This document shows positions 9,286 to 17,814 of a DNA stretch of 64,000 bases, piece by piece (positions within the stretch are counted from its first letter, which is position 1; every line of letters begins with the position of its first letter). A program made the position numbers and the translations under genes. Source of the DNA: JAUWTJ01 sp965603015 (lineage in GTDB: Bacteria; Pseudomonadota; Alphaproteobacteria; M2410); contig CBFDBJ010000004.1 of the NCBI GenBank assembly GCA_965603015.1, forward strand, positions 1 to 64,000, in the 5' to 3' direction. Below the pieces are notes generated by a model, which worked only from the letters and a program-made list of their open reading frames with translations, was not told the DNA's origin and did not search any database.

Positions 9286-10334
9286 AACCGGCCCGCGAGC
9301 CAGGCTCAAACCCCTTGGCAAATGACCCGGCGTGGCTTAACCCAGTCCTCATGAGTAATGACAGAGAAAAATTTGAGGCGCAGTGGCCCGATCTCGGCGA
9401 GGCCGTTTTCACCCTGGCGCCCTTTCAGGGGGCGAGGCCGCCGGCACCGCAATGGTTTGTCAAAGCTCTGGCAGACAAGCCTGAAGAACACTTCATTGAG
9501 GTTGACGGCGTGCAGATCCAGTATCTGCGTTGGGGCGACCGGGCAAAACCGGGCCTCATTCTGTCCCACGGCAACGGTGCCCATGCCCATTGGTGGGCCT
9601 TTATCGCACCTTATCTCGCGCAGGAGTACAATGTAGCGGCTCTCAGCTTTTCCGGGATGGGGGATAGCCAGGAGCGCAACAGCTACTCCCTTGAAGACTA
9701 CGCGCGGGAGCAAATTGCGGTCTGTGAACATTCCGGCATGTTTGAGAATGACGAGCCGCCGATTATCGTAGCGCACTCTTTCGGCGGCTTTGCCACCATG
9801 GTGACCGGTGCGCTCTATGGCGACCGTCTTGCCGGCGTGATTATTGTCGACAGCCCGATTAATCCTGACCGGGACGGGGGGCCGCCGGATCGTGAGGGGC
9901 GGCCGCACCGGATCTACCCGACGCTGGCAGCAGCGCTGGCGCGGTTCCGTCTTGCACCGCCGCAGACCTGCGAAAATGCCTATATTGTCGATTACATCGC
10001 CCGCAACTCTCTTAAAGAAGTTGAGGGCGGCTGGACCTGGAAGTTTGATCCACTGATCTGGCAGCGTTTTGAAATCGGAGATCGGGCTCAAAGGCTCAAG
10101 GAGATCTCCTGCCGCCTTGCCATCATGCGGGGCGAACGCTCGCTGATTTTTCCGCCCGAGATTGGCGACTATATGTTTGAACTTCTGGGCAAGAATGTTC
10201 CGGTCATCGAAATTCCCGAGGCTCAGCACCATATCATGCTGGATCAGCCGCTGGCCTTTGTTGCGGCCCTGAGAGCCTTGCTGGGCGACTGGAACCACTC
10301 AAAACCGAATCGAAAAGGTCCTGTGTCCAGCTGA
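9282..10334 (+). CDS. Alpha/beta hydrolase
   Basis: A 350-residue alpha/beta-hydrolase fold protein. Visible marks: oxyanion-hole region LSHGNGAHAHWW, SFSGMGDS, nucleophile elbow VAHSFGG with S166, an Asp region IIVDSPINPDRDGG, and catalytic His in AQHHIMLDQPL (H316/H317). The GTG start at 9282 overlaps the peptidase stop codon (GTGA) with GGAGG just upstream, so it is translationally coupled. An ATG at 9351 is the alternative start. Substrate is unknown; the N-terminal ~60 residues are an extension before the core fold. It is probably co-transcribed with pepF. Confidence 0.85.
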   Translation: MKPAREPGSNPLANDPAWLNPVLMSNDREKFEAQWPDLGEAVFTLAPFQGARPPAPQWFVKALADKPEEHFIEVDGVQIQYLRWGDRAKPGLILSHGNGAHAHWWAFIAPYLAQEYNVAALSFSGMGDSQERNSYSLEDYAREQIAVCEHSGMFENDEPPIIVAHSFGGFATMVTGALYGDRLAGVIIVDSPINPDRDGGPPDREGRPHRIYPTLAAALARFRLAPPQTCENAYIVDYIARNSLKEVEGGWTWKFDPLIWQRFEIGDRAQRLKEISCRLAIMRGERSLIFPPEIGDYMFELLGKNVPVIEIPEAQHHIMLDQPLAFVAALRALLGDWNHSKPNRKGPVSS

Positions 10335-10460
10335 TAACAGGGGTTTGGCGGGGCCCTGGATGGGTCAGGCGGGCGGATACTTTGTCGCATTGTTCGGGCC
10401 TTGCCCTTCGAGCTGCTTTCGCCTATTTTGCGCCGCAACAATGATGTAAGGATTCGTAGA

Positions 10461-10571
10461 ATGGATATTTCCCAAAACCAGAAAACCTGGGTCAACTTTG
10501 TTCGGCTGGTCAAGTACAGCTCGATTGTGGTCTTCGGGTCGACGCTTGTCTTGATGTTTATCTTTGGCTAG
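10461..10571 (+). CDS. Small aa3-type cytochrome c oxidase subunit IV-like protein
   Basis: A 36-residue protein, MDISQNQKTWVNFVRLVKYS..., with a short polar N-terminus, a basic/aromatic bridge and one transmembrane helix (about residues 18-36). AAGGA lies 8 nt before the ATG. The shape and the position directly upstream of pntAA match the bacterial aa3-type cytochrome c oxidase subunit IV family (COX4_pro_2), which is usually encoded at exactly this place in alphaproteobacteria. It is an inner-membrane accessory subunit of the terminal oxidase, whose main subunits are not in the window. A hairpin (AACGAGGG 10578-10585 with CCCTCGTT 10603-10610) follows but lacks a good T-run. Confidence 0.72.
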   Translation: MDISQNQKTWVNFVRLVKYSSIVVFGSTLVLMFIFG

Positions 10572-10714
10572 ATCGTGAACGAGGGCGAGACATTTCTTGT
10601 TTCCCTCGTTTAGGCTCAAATTTGATCATGAGGTCGGGCGGTTTTGTCCGATTGTGATCACCTGAGTTGCCGCAATAACAATAATAAATTTTCTATTTCT
10701 GAGGGCACCTTCCC

Positions 10715-11845
10715 ATGAAGCTTGGAATTCCGAAAGAGACGGCGGCGAATGAAACTCGGGTTGCGGCCAGTCCCGATACGGTTAAAAAATTTATCGGTCT
10801 TGGCTTCGAGGTTGCGGTTGAAACCGGGGCCGGCGATGGCGCCTATATTCCGGACAGCGAATTTGAGGCCGTAGGTGCAACAATTGCTGCGACGAAAAAA
10901 GATGCAATCGGTGATGCCGATGCGGTCTTGATGGTTGCGCGTCCGACGGCGGACGAAGTGGCGCTGATGAAGCGGGGCGCTGTGCTGGCCTCAATCCTTG
11001 CTCCCCACGCGGACAAGGATTTTGTCAAGACCTATGCCGATGCGGGTGTTGATGCGTTTGCCATGGAGTTCATGCCACGGATTACACGGGCCCAGTCCAT
11101 GGACGTTCTTTCTTCGCAATCAAATCTGGCCGGTTACAAGGCGGTGATTGATGCGGCAGCCGAATTTGGCCGGGCCATGCCGATGATGATGACGGCTGCG
11201 GGTACCGTTGCTCCGGCGCGGGTGTTGATCATGGGAGTTGGCGTTGCCGGGCTTCAGGCCATCGCCACCGCCAAACGTCTGGGCGCCATTGTTTCGGCCA
11301 CAGATGTGCGACCTGCGACCAAGGAGCAGGTCGAAAGCCTCGGCGGGAACTTTATCATGGTCGAGAGCGAAGAGACGGCAGATGCCGAGACTTCGGGCGG
11401 CTACGCAAAGGAAATGTCGGACGATTACAAGAAGGCGCAGGCTGCGCTTATTGCCGAGACCATCAAGAAACAGGACATTGTCATTTGTACCGCGCTCATT
11501 CCTGGACGGGCGGCCCCTGTGCTGGTGACCGAGGATATGGTCGCGTCGATGAAGCCGGGGTCCATTATTATTGATCTGGCGGTTGAGCAGGGCGGCAATT
11601 GCCCGCTTTCAAGGCCGGGTGAGATCGTCGTCGTGAATGGCGTCAAGATTGTCGGGCATCTGAATGTGCCAGGCCGTCTTGCAACAGATGCTTCACAGCT
11701 TTATGCGAAAAACCTTCTTAACTTCATCGAACCCCTGGTTGACACCGAAAACGGTTGCCTGAAAATCGACTGGGACGATGAGATCATTACCGGAACGGCT
11801 CTGACCCATGACGGCGCAGTCGTTCATCCTCAATTGACGTCATAA
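10715..11845 (+). CDS. pntAA: NAD(P) transhydrogenase subunit alpha part 1
   Basis: A 376-residue NAD(H)-binding domain I of proton-translocating transhydrogenase, which drives NADPH formation from NADH using the proton gradient. It starts MKLGIPKETAANETRVAASP and contains PRITRAQSMDVLSSQSNLAGYKAV, typical of the family, and a Rossmann GVGVAG at 174-179. A GAGGG motif precedes the ATG. As usual in alphaproteobacteria the alpha subunit is split: this soluble part, then the membrane part 46 bp downstream, then the beta subunit. The three genes form an operon, perhaps with the small oxidase subunit. Confidence 0.97.
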   Translation: MKLGIPKETAANETRVAASPDTVKKFIGLGFEVAVETGAGDGAYIPDSEFEAVGATIAATKKDAIGDADAVLMVARPTADEVALMKRGAVLASILAPHADKDFVKTYADAGVDAFAMEFMPRITRAQSMDVLSSQSNLAGYKAVIDAAAEFGRAMPMMMTAAGTVAPARVLIMGVGVAGLQAIATAKRLGAIVSATDVRPATKEQVESLGGNFIMVESEETADAETSGGYAKEMSDDYKKAQAALIAETIKKQDIVICTALIPGRAAPVLVTEDMVASMKPGSIIIDLAVEQGGNCPLSRPGEIVVVNGVKIVGHLNVPGRLATDASQLYAKNLLNFIEPLVDTENGCLKIDWDDEIITGTALTHDGAVVHPQLTS

Positions 11846-11891
11846 GAACAAAACAAGCTGCACTGTTGCGGCGAGACAAAAGGACCGTCTC

Positions 11892-12194
11892 ATGGAAGCT
11901 GGAATTTCCGATATCGTCTATCTCCTGAGCATTTTTGTGCTGGCGATTTTTGTTGGTTACTTCGTGGTCTGGTCAGTAACACCAGCACTGCATACGCCAT
12001 TGATGGCGGTGACCAACGCCATTTCATCTGTGATCATTGTCGGCGCGCTCATTGCGATCGGTGTGGGGACCGGCGAGGGTGGTGCTGTGGCCAAGTGGCT
12101 CGGGTTTTTCGCTGCGATTATGGCCGGTGTCAATATCTTCGGCGGCTTCCTGGTGACCCAGCGCATGCTGGCTATGTACAAGAAAAAGAAATAG
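11892..12194 (+). CDS. pntAB: NAD(P) transhydrogenase subunit alpha part 2
   Basis: A 100-residue membrane protein with three predicted transmembrane helices (about 8-28, 35-57, 62-85) and a basic C-terminal tail KKKK. It supplies part of membrane domain II of the transhydrogenase proton channel. The spacing of 46 bp after pntAA and 9 bp before pntB, with AGGGG in the last gap serving pntB, shows an operon. Length and hydrophobic pattern fit split PntAB proteins. Confidence 0.95.
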   Translation: MEAGISDIVYLLSIFVLAIFVGYFVVWSVTPALHTPLMAVTNAISSVIIVGALIAIGVGTGEGGAVAKWLGFFAAIMAGVNIFGGFLVTQRMLAMYKKKK

Positions 12195-12203
12195 GGGCCA
12201 GTC

Positions 12204-13670
12204 ATGGATAGCATTACACAGCAGCTCAAGGGTGCCGCCGGTGCCCATGCCGGTTCCGGATTTGGACCTGGCGATCAGTCGGCACTGCTTTATACGATTG
12301 CCGGCATTCTCTTCATTCTGGCCTTGCGCGGTCTGTCCTCGCCGGAAAGCTCCCGACGGGGCAACTTGCAGGGGATGGCCGGGATGGCCATCGCCATTGC
12401 CACGACGCTGATCTACAAGATCGAAGGATCTGCCTCTACCTGGGGACTGATTGTTGTCGGGCTCGGTGTCGGCGGGGTCATTGGCGCCGTTATCGCGCGC
12501 CGGATTGCGATGACCGATATGCCGCAGCTCGTGGCGGCGTTTCACTCGCTTGTCGGGATGGCCGCGGTGCTGGTTGCCTGGGCAGCCTTTATGGCGCCCG
12601 AGGCTTTTGGCATTGGCGGTTTTGGGAATATTCATCTCAATTCCATGATTGAAATGTCAATCGGTGTTGCGATTGGTGCCGTTACGTTCTCCGGCTCCGT
12701 CATTGCGTTTGCCAAACTGCAGGGCATCATGTCCGGCGCGCCGATCATGTTGCCCGGTCGGCATGTGATCAACGGCGCCCTGGCGCTTGCCATTGTCGGC
12801 GGCATTGTCCTTTTGTGTGTGGATAGTTCCAACCAGACTGTCACGATGTTTCTTGTTGTGACGCTGCTGGCCTTTGTGATTGGCTTCCTGATCATCATTC
12901 CGATTGGCGGCGCTGACATGCCAGTTGTTGTTTCCATGCTGAATTCCTATTCAGGTTGGGCAGCAGCGGGCATCGGTTTCACCATGCATAATATGGCCTT
13001 GATCATCACCGGTTCTCTGGTGGGGTCGTCAGGTGCCATTCTGTCCTATATTATGTGCAAGGCCATGAACCGGTCTTTCTTCTCCGTGATCCTTGGCGGC
13101 TTTGGCGGTGATGATGCGGCGGTAACGGGCGGCGTGATTGAGACGCGCCCGGTCAAGCGCGGCTCTGCGGAGGACGCGGCCTTCATCATGAAGAACGCCA
13201 ATCATGTCATCATTGTGCCCGGTTACGGTATGGCCGTCGCCCAGGCGCAGCATGCGCTGAAGGAGATGGCCGAATTGTTGAAAGAAGAAGGCGTCAAGGT
13301 TTCCTATGCGGTTCACCCCGTTGCAGGGCGGATGCCGGGGCACATGAATGTGCTGCTTGCTGAGGCCAGTGTCTCCTACGACGAGGTCTTTGAGCTGGAG
13401 GATATCAATTCGTCCTTCCCGACAGCCGATGTTGCTTTTGTTATCGGTGCCAATGATGTGACCAACCCGGCCGCCAAGACTGATCCGTCAAGCGGGATCT
13501 ATGGCATGCCGATCCTTGATGTTGAAAAGGCCGCAACGGTGCTCTTTATCAAGCGAAGCCTTGCCACCGGGTATGCCGGTGTCGATAACGAGCTGTTCTT
13601 CCGGGACAACACGATGATGCTTCTGTCCGATGCCAAGAAGATGGTCGAAGGCATCATCAAGGCGCTTTAG
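12204..13670 (+). CDS. pntB: NAD(P) transhydrogenase subunit beta
   Basis: A 488-residue subunit with about eight to nine transmembrane helices in the first ~290 residues (membrane domain II) and a soluble NADP(H)-binding domain III at the C-terminus. Domain III shows VPGYGMAVAQAQHALKEM, VHPVAGRMPGHMNVLLAEA, VIGANDVTNPAAKTDPSS and KRSLATGYAGVDNELF, all typical. It completes the transhydrogenase complex with pntAA and pntAB. The gene is convergent with the histidine kinase gene, with 55 bp between the stops. Confidence 0.97.
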   Translation: MDSITQQLKGAAGAHAGSGFGPGDQSALLYTIAGILFILALRGLSSPESSRRGNLQGMAGMAIAIATTLIYKIEGSASTWGLIVVGLGVGGVIGAVIARRIAMTDMPQLVAAFHSLVGMAAVLVAWAAFMAPEAFGIGGFGNIHLNSMIEMSIGVAIGAVTFSGSVIAFAKLQGIMSGAPIMLPGRHVINGALALAIVGGIVLLCVDSSNQTVTMFLVVTLLAFVIGFLIIIPIGGADMPVVVSMLNSYSGWAAAGIGFTMHNMALIITGSLVGSSGAILSYIMCKAMNRSFFSVILGGFGGDDAAVTGGVIETRPVKRGSAEDAAFIMKNANHVIIVPGYGMAVAQAQHALKEMAELLKEEGVKVSYAVHPVAGRMPGHMNVLLAEASVSYDEVFELEDINSSFPTADVAFVIGANDVTNPAAKTDPSSGIYGMPILDVEKAATVLFIKRSLATGYAGVDNELFFRDNTMMLLSDAKKMVEGIIKAL

Positions 13671-13725
13671 CCGGTCTTTCAGTCCGAGACAGTTGTCGCA
13701 GGACTTTGCGGTTTTATGCGCGGCC

Positions 13726-15258
13726 CTACGGCGCGGTTTGTTCGTCGGGGGTCAGGGGCAATTCGATCCAGAAGGTGCTGCCGGTTCCGACCTCACTTTC
13801 AAATCCGATGCGTCCCGACAGATTTTCCACGAGAATTTTTGTTGTGGCAAGGCCGATGCCGCTGCCTTCGACCGCTGCCCGGTCGGTCATCTTGATCCGG
13901 TGAAACATCTGAAACATCTCTGGACGGTCTTCCTCGGCGATACCGATGCCTGTGTCTGTCACTGACAGGTGCAGGAAACCATCGCCGGTTCTGTGCCCTG
14001 TGATTGTTACTGACCCTTGATCCTTGTTGTACTTTATCCCGTTGGCGATGAGATTTACCAGGATCTGGTTGAGTCTGAGATGATCGGTATGAAGATACGC
14101 TGACGGACCATGACTGAAGTCATCGATCACTGTGATCTTTCGTGCCTTCCCCAGCGGGGTCGTCATCGCGACACAGTCTTCGACAACTTCATTGGCATGG
14201 ACTTCGTCAAGCGACAGATCCAGCTGACCGGCATCGATCTTCGCCAGATCCAGAGTGCGGTTGACGAGTTTGAGGAGGTGATCACCGCCCTCGATTATAT
14301 AGTCACAATGCTCAACCTGTTCTGCCGAAAGCGGGTTCCTTTTGTCGGAGCGAAGGATCTGTGCAAATCCGAGAATGGCGTTGAGCGGGGTTCTGAGCTC
14401 GTGGCTCATGCTGGCCAGAAACATCGACTTGGCCTCGTCGGCTTTCCGGGCTTCCTGTGTCGCCTTGATCAGGGCCTCTCTTGTACGCCAGTCCCGGGTT
14501 ATGTCGTGGACGATGCCGTCCATGCGAACTGGTGTTCCATCGGGGTCTCGCAGCACTTCACCCAGTTCCTGGACTACCTTTTCCTCTCCGTCAGGGCAAA
14601 CTATCCTGTGAGTGATGGAATAGGGCGTGTCGTTTTTAACAGTGTCGTTGACAGCATTGGATACGCGTTGCTGATCATCGGGATGAATCGTCTTCAGGAA
14701 AGCCTCATAGGTCGCCTCAAATTCCTGTGGGCGAAGGCCAAATATCCGATAGATCTCGTCTGACCACGCCAGATCGCCGGTCGTTATGTTCCACTCCCAA
14801 TTGCCAATGTGAGCAATGGCTTGCGCGCGTGCAAGGCGGGCTTCGCTATTTGCCAGCACCCGGCTGATTTCTTTGGAGGGTGAAGTGTCCCGACAGATCG
14901 CTGTGAATTGATAGGTGCTCTCTGCAGAGTGTTTGTGAATTGAGATCTCGAGAGTCAATTCCTCACCGCTTTTTGTTCTGCCGGTGATTGAGGGGCGTAC
15001 TGACATTCGGCGCGCTGCGGCTTGTTCCGATTGAAAGGCCTGAATTTTTCGAAGATGCCCGCCTCTAAACTTTTCGGGGAGCAAAAGATTGAGGGGTTTA
15101 CCTATGACCTCTTTACCAGAGTATCCGAAAAGAAACTCGGCAGCCGTATTAAAAATGACAATATTCATCTTGTGGTCAATTGACACGACTGCATCTGAAG
15201 TGAGTTCTAGAAACTCCTCCATCTGAAGGGGAATAGAATCCTGTTCAGTGCTATTCAT
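13726..15258 (-). CDS. Soluble PAS-PAS sensor histidine kinase
   Basis: A 510-residue histidine kinase with no transmembrane segment. PAS domain 1 spans about residues 10-130 (ELTSDAVVSIDHKMNIVIFN), PAS domain 2 (PAS_3 type, with a PAC-like end RMDGIVHDIT) about 150-270, HisKA follows with H-box SMSHELRTPLNAILGF, and HATPase_c has N-box NLIANGIKYN, G1 VTDTGIGIA and G2 GSGIGLATTKIL. The ATG at 15258 is used; the in-frame TTG seven codons upstream lacks support. No response regulator is adjacent, so it is an orphan kinase and its signal is unknown. PAS1 may bind a cofactor but no haem or flavin motif can be called with confidence. Confidence 0.92.
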   Translation of the reverse strand: MNSTEQDSIPLQMEEFLELTSDAVVSIDHKMNIVIFNTAAEFLFGYSGKEVIGKPLNLLLPEKFRGGHLRKIQAFQSEQAAARRMSVRPSITGRTKSGEELTLEISIHKHSAESTYQFTAICRDTSPSKEISRVLANSEARLARAQAIAHIGNWEWNITTGDLAWSDEIYRIFGLRPQEFEATYEAFLKTIHPDDQQRVSNAVNDTVKNDTPYSITHRIVCPDGEEKVVQELGEVLRDPDGTPVRMDGIVHDITRDWRTREALIKATQEARKADEAKSMFLASMSHELRTPLNAILGFAQILRSDKRNPLSAEQVEHCDYIIEGGDHLLKLVNRTLDLAKIDAGQLDLSLDEVHANEVVEDCVAMTTPLGKARKITVIDDFSHGPSAYLHTDHLRLNQILVNLIANGIKYNKDQGSVTITGHRTGDGFLHLSVTDTGIGIAEEDRPEMFQMFHRIKMTDRAAVEGSGIGLATTKILVENLSGRIGFESEVGTGSTFWIELPLTPDEQTAP

Positions 15259-15458
15259 GCGACCCTGTCTTTCTTCCAAATTCGAGTGGTGTTATACCTT
15301 CCTACTGTCTTCAGGATCAGTTGAATTTGGTTGATTTGTATGCCGACTATAGGAGCCTGACTACCAGAGTATTGTTTAACTACGCACTGGTTAACAGGCG
15401 TTTAAAGTCGTATGGCGACGGGCGGTCTTTGACCTTGGAGCAATCTGATGCAGCTGTA

Positions 15459-17288
15459 TCAGCCCAGGAAATACCCGGAAATATGATAGGTTAGTCCGGC
15501 TGCAACATAGGCGAGTGCCATCAGGTAGCCGAACATAAAGCCGGTCCATTTCCAGGAGTTGGTTTCTCGCTTTGTCGTCGCGAGTGTTGCAAAGCATTGC
15601 GGGGCGAATACGTACCAGGCCAGCAGCGCCAGCGCCGTCGGCAAGGACCATGCGGACTGCAGCGTTGCCGCCAGTCCGGCGACGTTGTCTTCGCCGCCCT
15701 GTACGGCATAGACGGTCCCCAGAGCGCCAACGGCGACTTCGCGGGCGGCCATCCCGGGAACCAGGGCGATGGCGATTTCCAGGTTGAACCCGATGGGGGC
15801 AAGGATCTTTTCCAGCAGGGCGCCGATCTGTCCGGCATAGCTGTCACGAAGTGACGAAGCTGACGAGGGATAGCTGGCAAGAAACCAAAGCGCGATAGAT
15901 GTTGCCAGGATAATTGTGCCCGCTCGCCTCAGGAAGGCGGAGACCTTTACCCAGAGATTGATGAAAAAATCCCGGGCATGGGGCAGTTTGTAAGAGGGTA
16001 ACTCCATGATGAGGGCCTGGGGTCCGCCTTGCATGACTGTGCGCTTCAAGACGAAAGCAACCAGAACCGCACTGATGATCCCGATGACATAGAGGCCAAA
16101 CATCACAAGACCCTGTTGATTGAAAATGCCAACCTTCTCCGGCGGGATAAAGGCCGCAATGATGAGCGTATAGATCGGCAGACGCGCCGAACAGGTCATC
16201 AGCGGGGCCACAAGGATTGTTGTCAGCCTGTCGCGCTCGTTGTTGATCGTGCGCGCCGCCATGATGCCGGGGACGGCGCAGGCAAAGCTCGAAAGGAGCG
16301 GGATAAAGGCGCGGCCATTGAGACCGACTCTAAGCATGAGCTCGTCGACCATCACTGCAGCGCGCGCAAGATAGCCTGATGCTTCCAGCAGAAGAATAAA
16401 GGTGAAGAGAATGATGATCTGTGGCAGGAAAACCAGAACGCTGCCCACTCCGGCAATAACCCCGTCGACGATGAGATCCTGGAACCATCCTGCCGGAATG
16501 ACCCTCTCAACTGATGTGCCCAACCATGCCGCCCCCTGTTCGATGACCCCCATAAAAGGCCCTGACAGGGAAAAAACAGCCTGAAACAGACAGAACAGAA
16601 TGCCGAGGAGGATCACGGGCCCGGCTACCGGGTGGAGAACATACTGATCGAGCCGTCGGGTGAAATTGTTCATGGCCGGTTCGTGCAGGATGACTTCTGA
16701 TGCCAGGGCGCGGGCGCGTTGCTGCAGGACTTTCAGGTCATCTTCGGGAGCGTGAATGGAGGCCCGTGCCTTCCACTGATCAATCTGTTGATCGAGGCAG
16801 GTAACAAGATCTGCCCGGCCTGTCTTGCGAGCAGCACAGGTGGCGACAACCGGCACGCCAAGGCTATCTTCAAGTTTTTCAAGGTCAATTCTTACGCCAT
16901 CACGCTCTGCAAGATCCATCATGTTGAGAACAACCATAATGGGAAGCCCGAGGGATTTCATTTGCAGGACTGAGTGAAGGTGAGTTCGAATGTTGGACGC
17001 ATCCAGCAGCACAATAAGGCCATCGGGGGCGGCAGTTCCCTCAAGATTGCCCTGAAGCAGGCTGAGCGCAATTTTTTCATCGGTTGATTGAGCGTTGAGG
17101 CCATAAATTCCGGGGACATCAATGAGCTCAATCGTGTGGCCAAGGGGCGTCAAAAAACGACCGGTCAGTGTCTCGACTGTTACACCGGCATAGTTGGCAA
17201 CCTTGGCGCGACGACCAGTCAGTCCGTTGAACAAGGTTGATTTGCCGGAATTGGGGGCTCCCACGAGAGCGAGCCGCAACACACTCAT
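15459..17288 (-). CDS. feoB: Ferrous iron transport protein B
   Basis: A 609-residue inner-membrane Fe(II) transporter. The N-terminal G-domain has G1 GAPNSGKST (10-18), G2 near GVTVET, G3 DVPG and G4 NMMD. The rest is a polytopic membrane domain with the two Gate motifs (FACAVPGIMAARTI and LVPGMAAREVAVGALGTVYAV). It is shorter than the ~770-residue E. coli protein; the compact form is common. Its ATG overlaps the feoA stop by one base (TAATG), so the two are translationally coupled. A candidate Fur-type palindrome lies upstream of feoA. Confidence 0.96.
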   Translation of the reverse strand: MSVLRLALVGAPNSGKSTLFNGLTGRRAKVANYAGVTVETLTGRFLTPLGHTIELIDVPGIYGLNAQSTDEKIALSLLQGNLEGTAAPDGLIVLLDASNIRTHLHSVLQMKSLGLPIMVVLNMMDLAERDGVRIDLEKLEDSLGVPVVATCAARKTGRADLVTCLDQQIDQWKARASIHAPEDDLKVLQQRARALASEVILHEPAMNNFTRRLDQYVLHPVAGPVILLGILFCLFQAVFSLSGPFMGVIEQGAAWLGTSVERVIPAGWFQDLIVDGVIAGVGSVLVFLPQIIILFTFILLLEASGYLARAAVMVDELMLRVGLNGRAFIPLLSSFACAVPGIMAARTINNERDRLTTILVAPLMTCSARLPIYTLIIAAFIPPEKVGIFNQQGLVMFGLYVIGIISAVLVAFVLKRTVMQGGPQALIMELPSYKLPHARDFFINLWVKVSAFLRRAGTIILATSIALWFLASYPSSASSLRDSYAGQIGALLEKILAPIGFNLEIAIALVPGMAAREVAVGALGTVYAVQGGEDNVAGLAATLQSAWSLPTALALLAWYVFAPQCFATLATTKRETNSWKWTGFMFGYLMALAYVAAGLTYHISGYFLG

Positions 17289-17518
17289 TACACAAGTTCC
17301 ACTTCAATTACTCGCGCTTCATCGGGGCGCAAGGCGACCATGGTTCGATTAAGGCGAAAACAAAGTGGTTTGCGTGCCAGAGGCCCCCGGTAAAGAAGTT
17401 CGACTTCATCGTCTTCCGCAAAGCCGATCTCGCGCAGACGGGCAACGAGGTTCTCGTTACCTTCAGCAAATCCCAGAACGCGGGTAATTTGCAGTTTTTC
17501 AACCTTGTCGAGAGTCAT
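17288..17518 (-). CDS. feoA: Ferrous iron transport protein A
   Basis: A 76-residue SH3-like cytoplasmic protein that acts with FeoB in ferrous iron uptake. The sequence has the FeoA pattern: ITRVLGFAEGNENLVARLREIGFAEDDEVELL and a C-terminal RTMVALRPDEARVIEVE. It is the first gene of feoAB, with a one-base overlap into feoB. The upstream region contains a perfect 7-bp-arm palindrome at 17629-17645, a likely iron-responsive operator. Confidence 0.94.
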   Translation of the reverse strand: MTLDKVEKLQITRVLGFAEGNENLVARLREIGFAEDDEVELLYRGPLARKPLCFRLNRTMVALRPDEARVIEVELV

Positions 17519-17628
17519 CGTGTGTCCATCATTTGTCTTCTCAATCCGAGGTCTCCAAGCGCCTCTTACCAGAGTTCTACAATTGCACAGAAGTTGCGGA
17601 GATCCTCGTTTTTCTCATCCTACATTGC

Positions 17629-17645
17629 TTGCGAGCGACTCGCAA
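17629..17645 (-). promoter_or_regulatory. Candidate Fur-type operator upstream of feoAB
   Basis: TTGCGAG-CGA-CTCGCAA is a perfect inverted repeat with 7-bp arms and a 3-bp centre, 111 bp upstream of the feoA start. It resembles the TGCGA...TCGCA core I associate with alphaproteobacterial Fur sites. It could also control the SDR gene, whose start is 170 bp away on the other strand. Confidence 0.45.
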
Positions 17646-17814
17646 AGTCAAGGCTCTAATCTGCGACATTGGGACGCTTGCCAGATCACCGGATTGGTCG
17701 TCAGGTCAGGCGATGGGTTGGACCGGGACTAAGCCAGAGGGTTGACCGTTTACGGATTCGGGAGCATCACCATGAGTATCGAAAGGGCCAGTTTTCTTCA
17801 TGGAGATCAGTTTT

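Noticed and set aside
9306..10298. 330-codon open frame on the - strand
   Set aside because: Antisense to the alpha/beta hydrolase, which has its catalytic residues.
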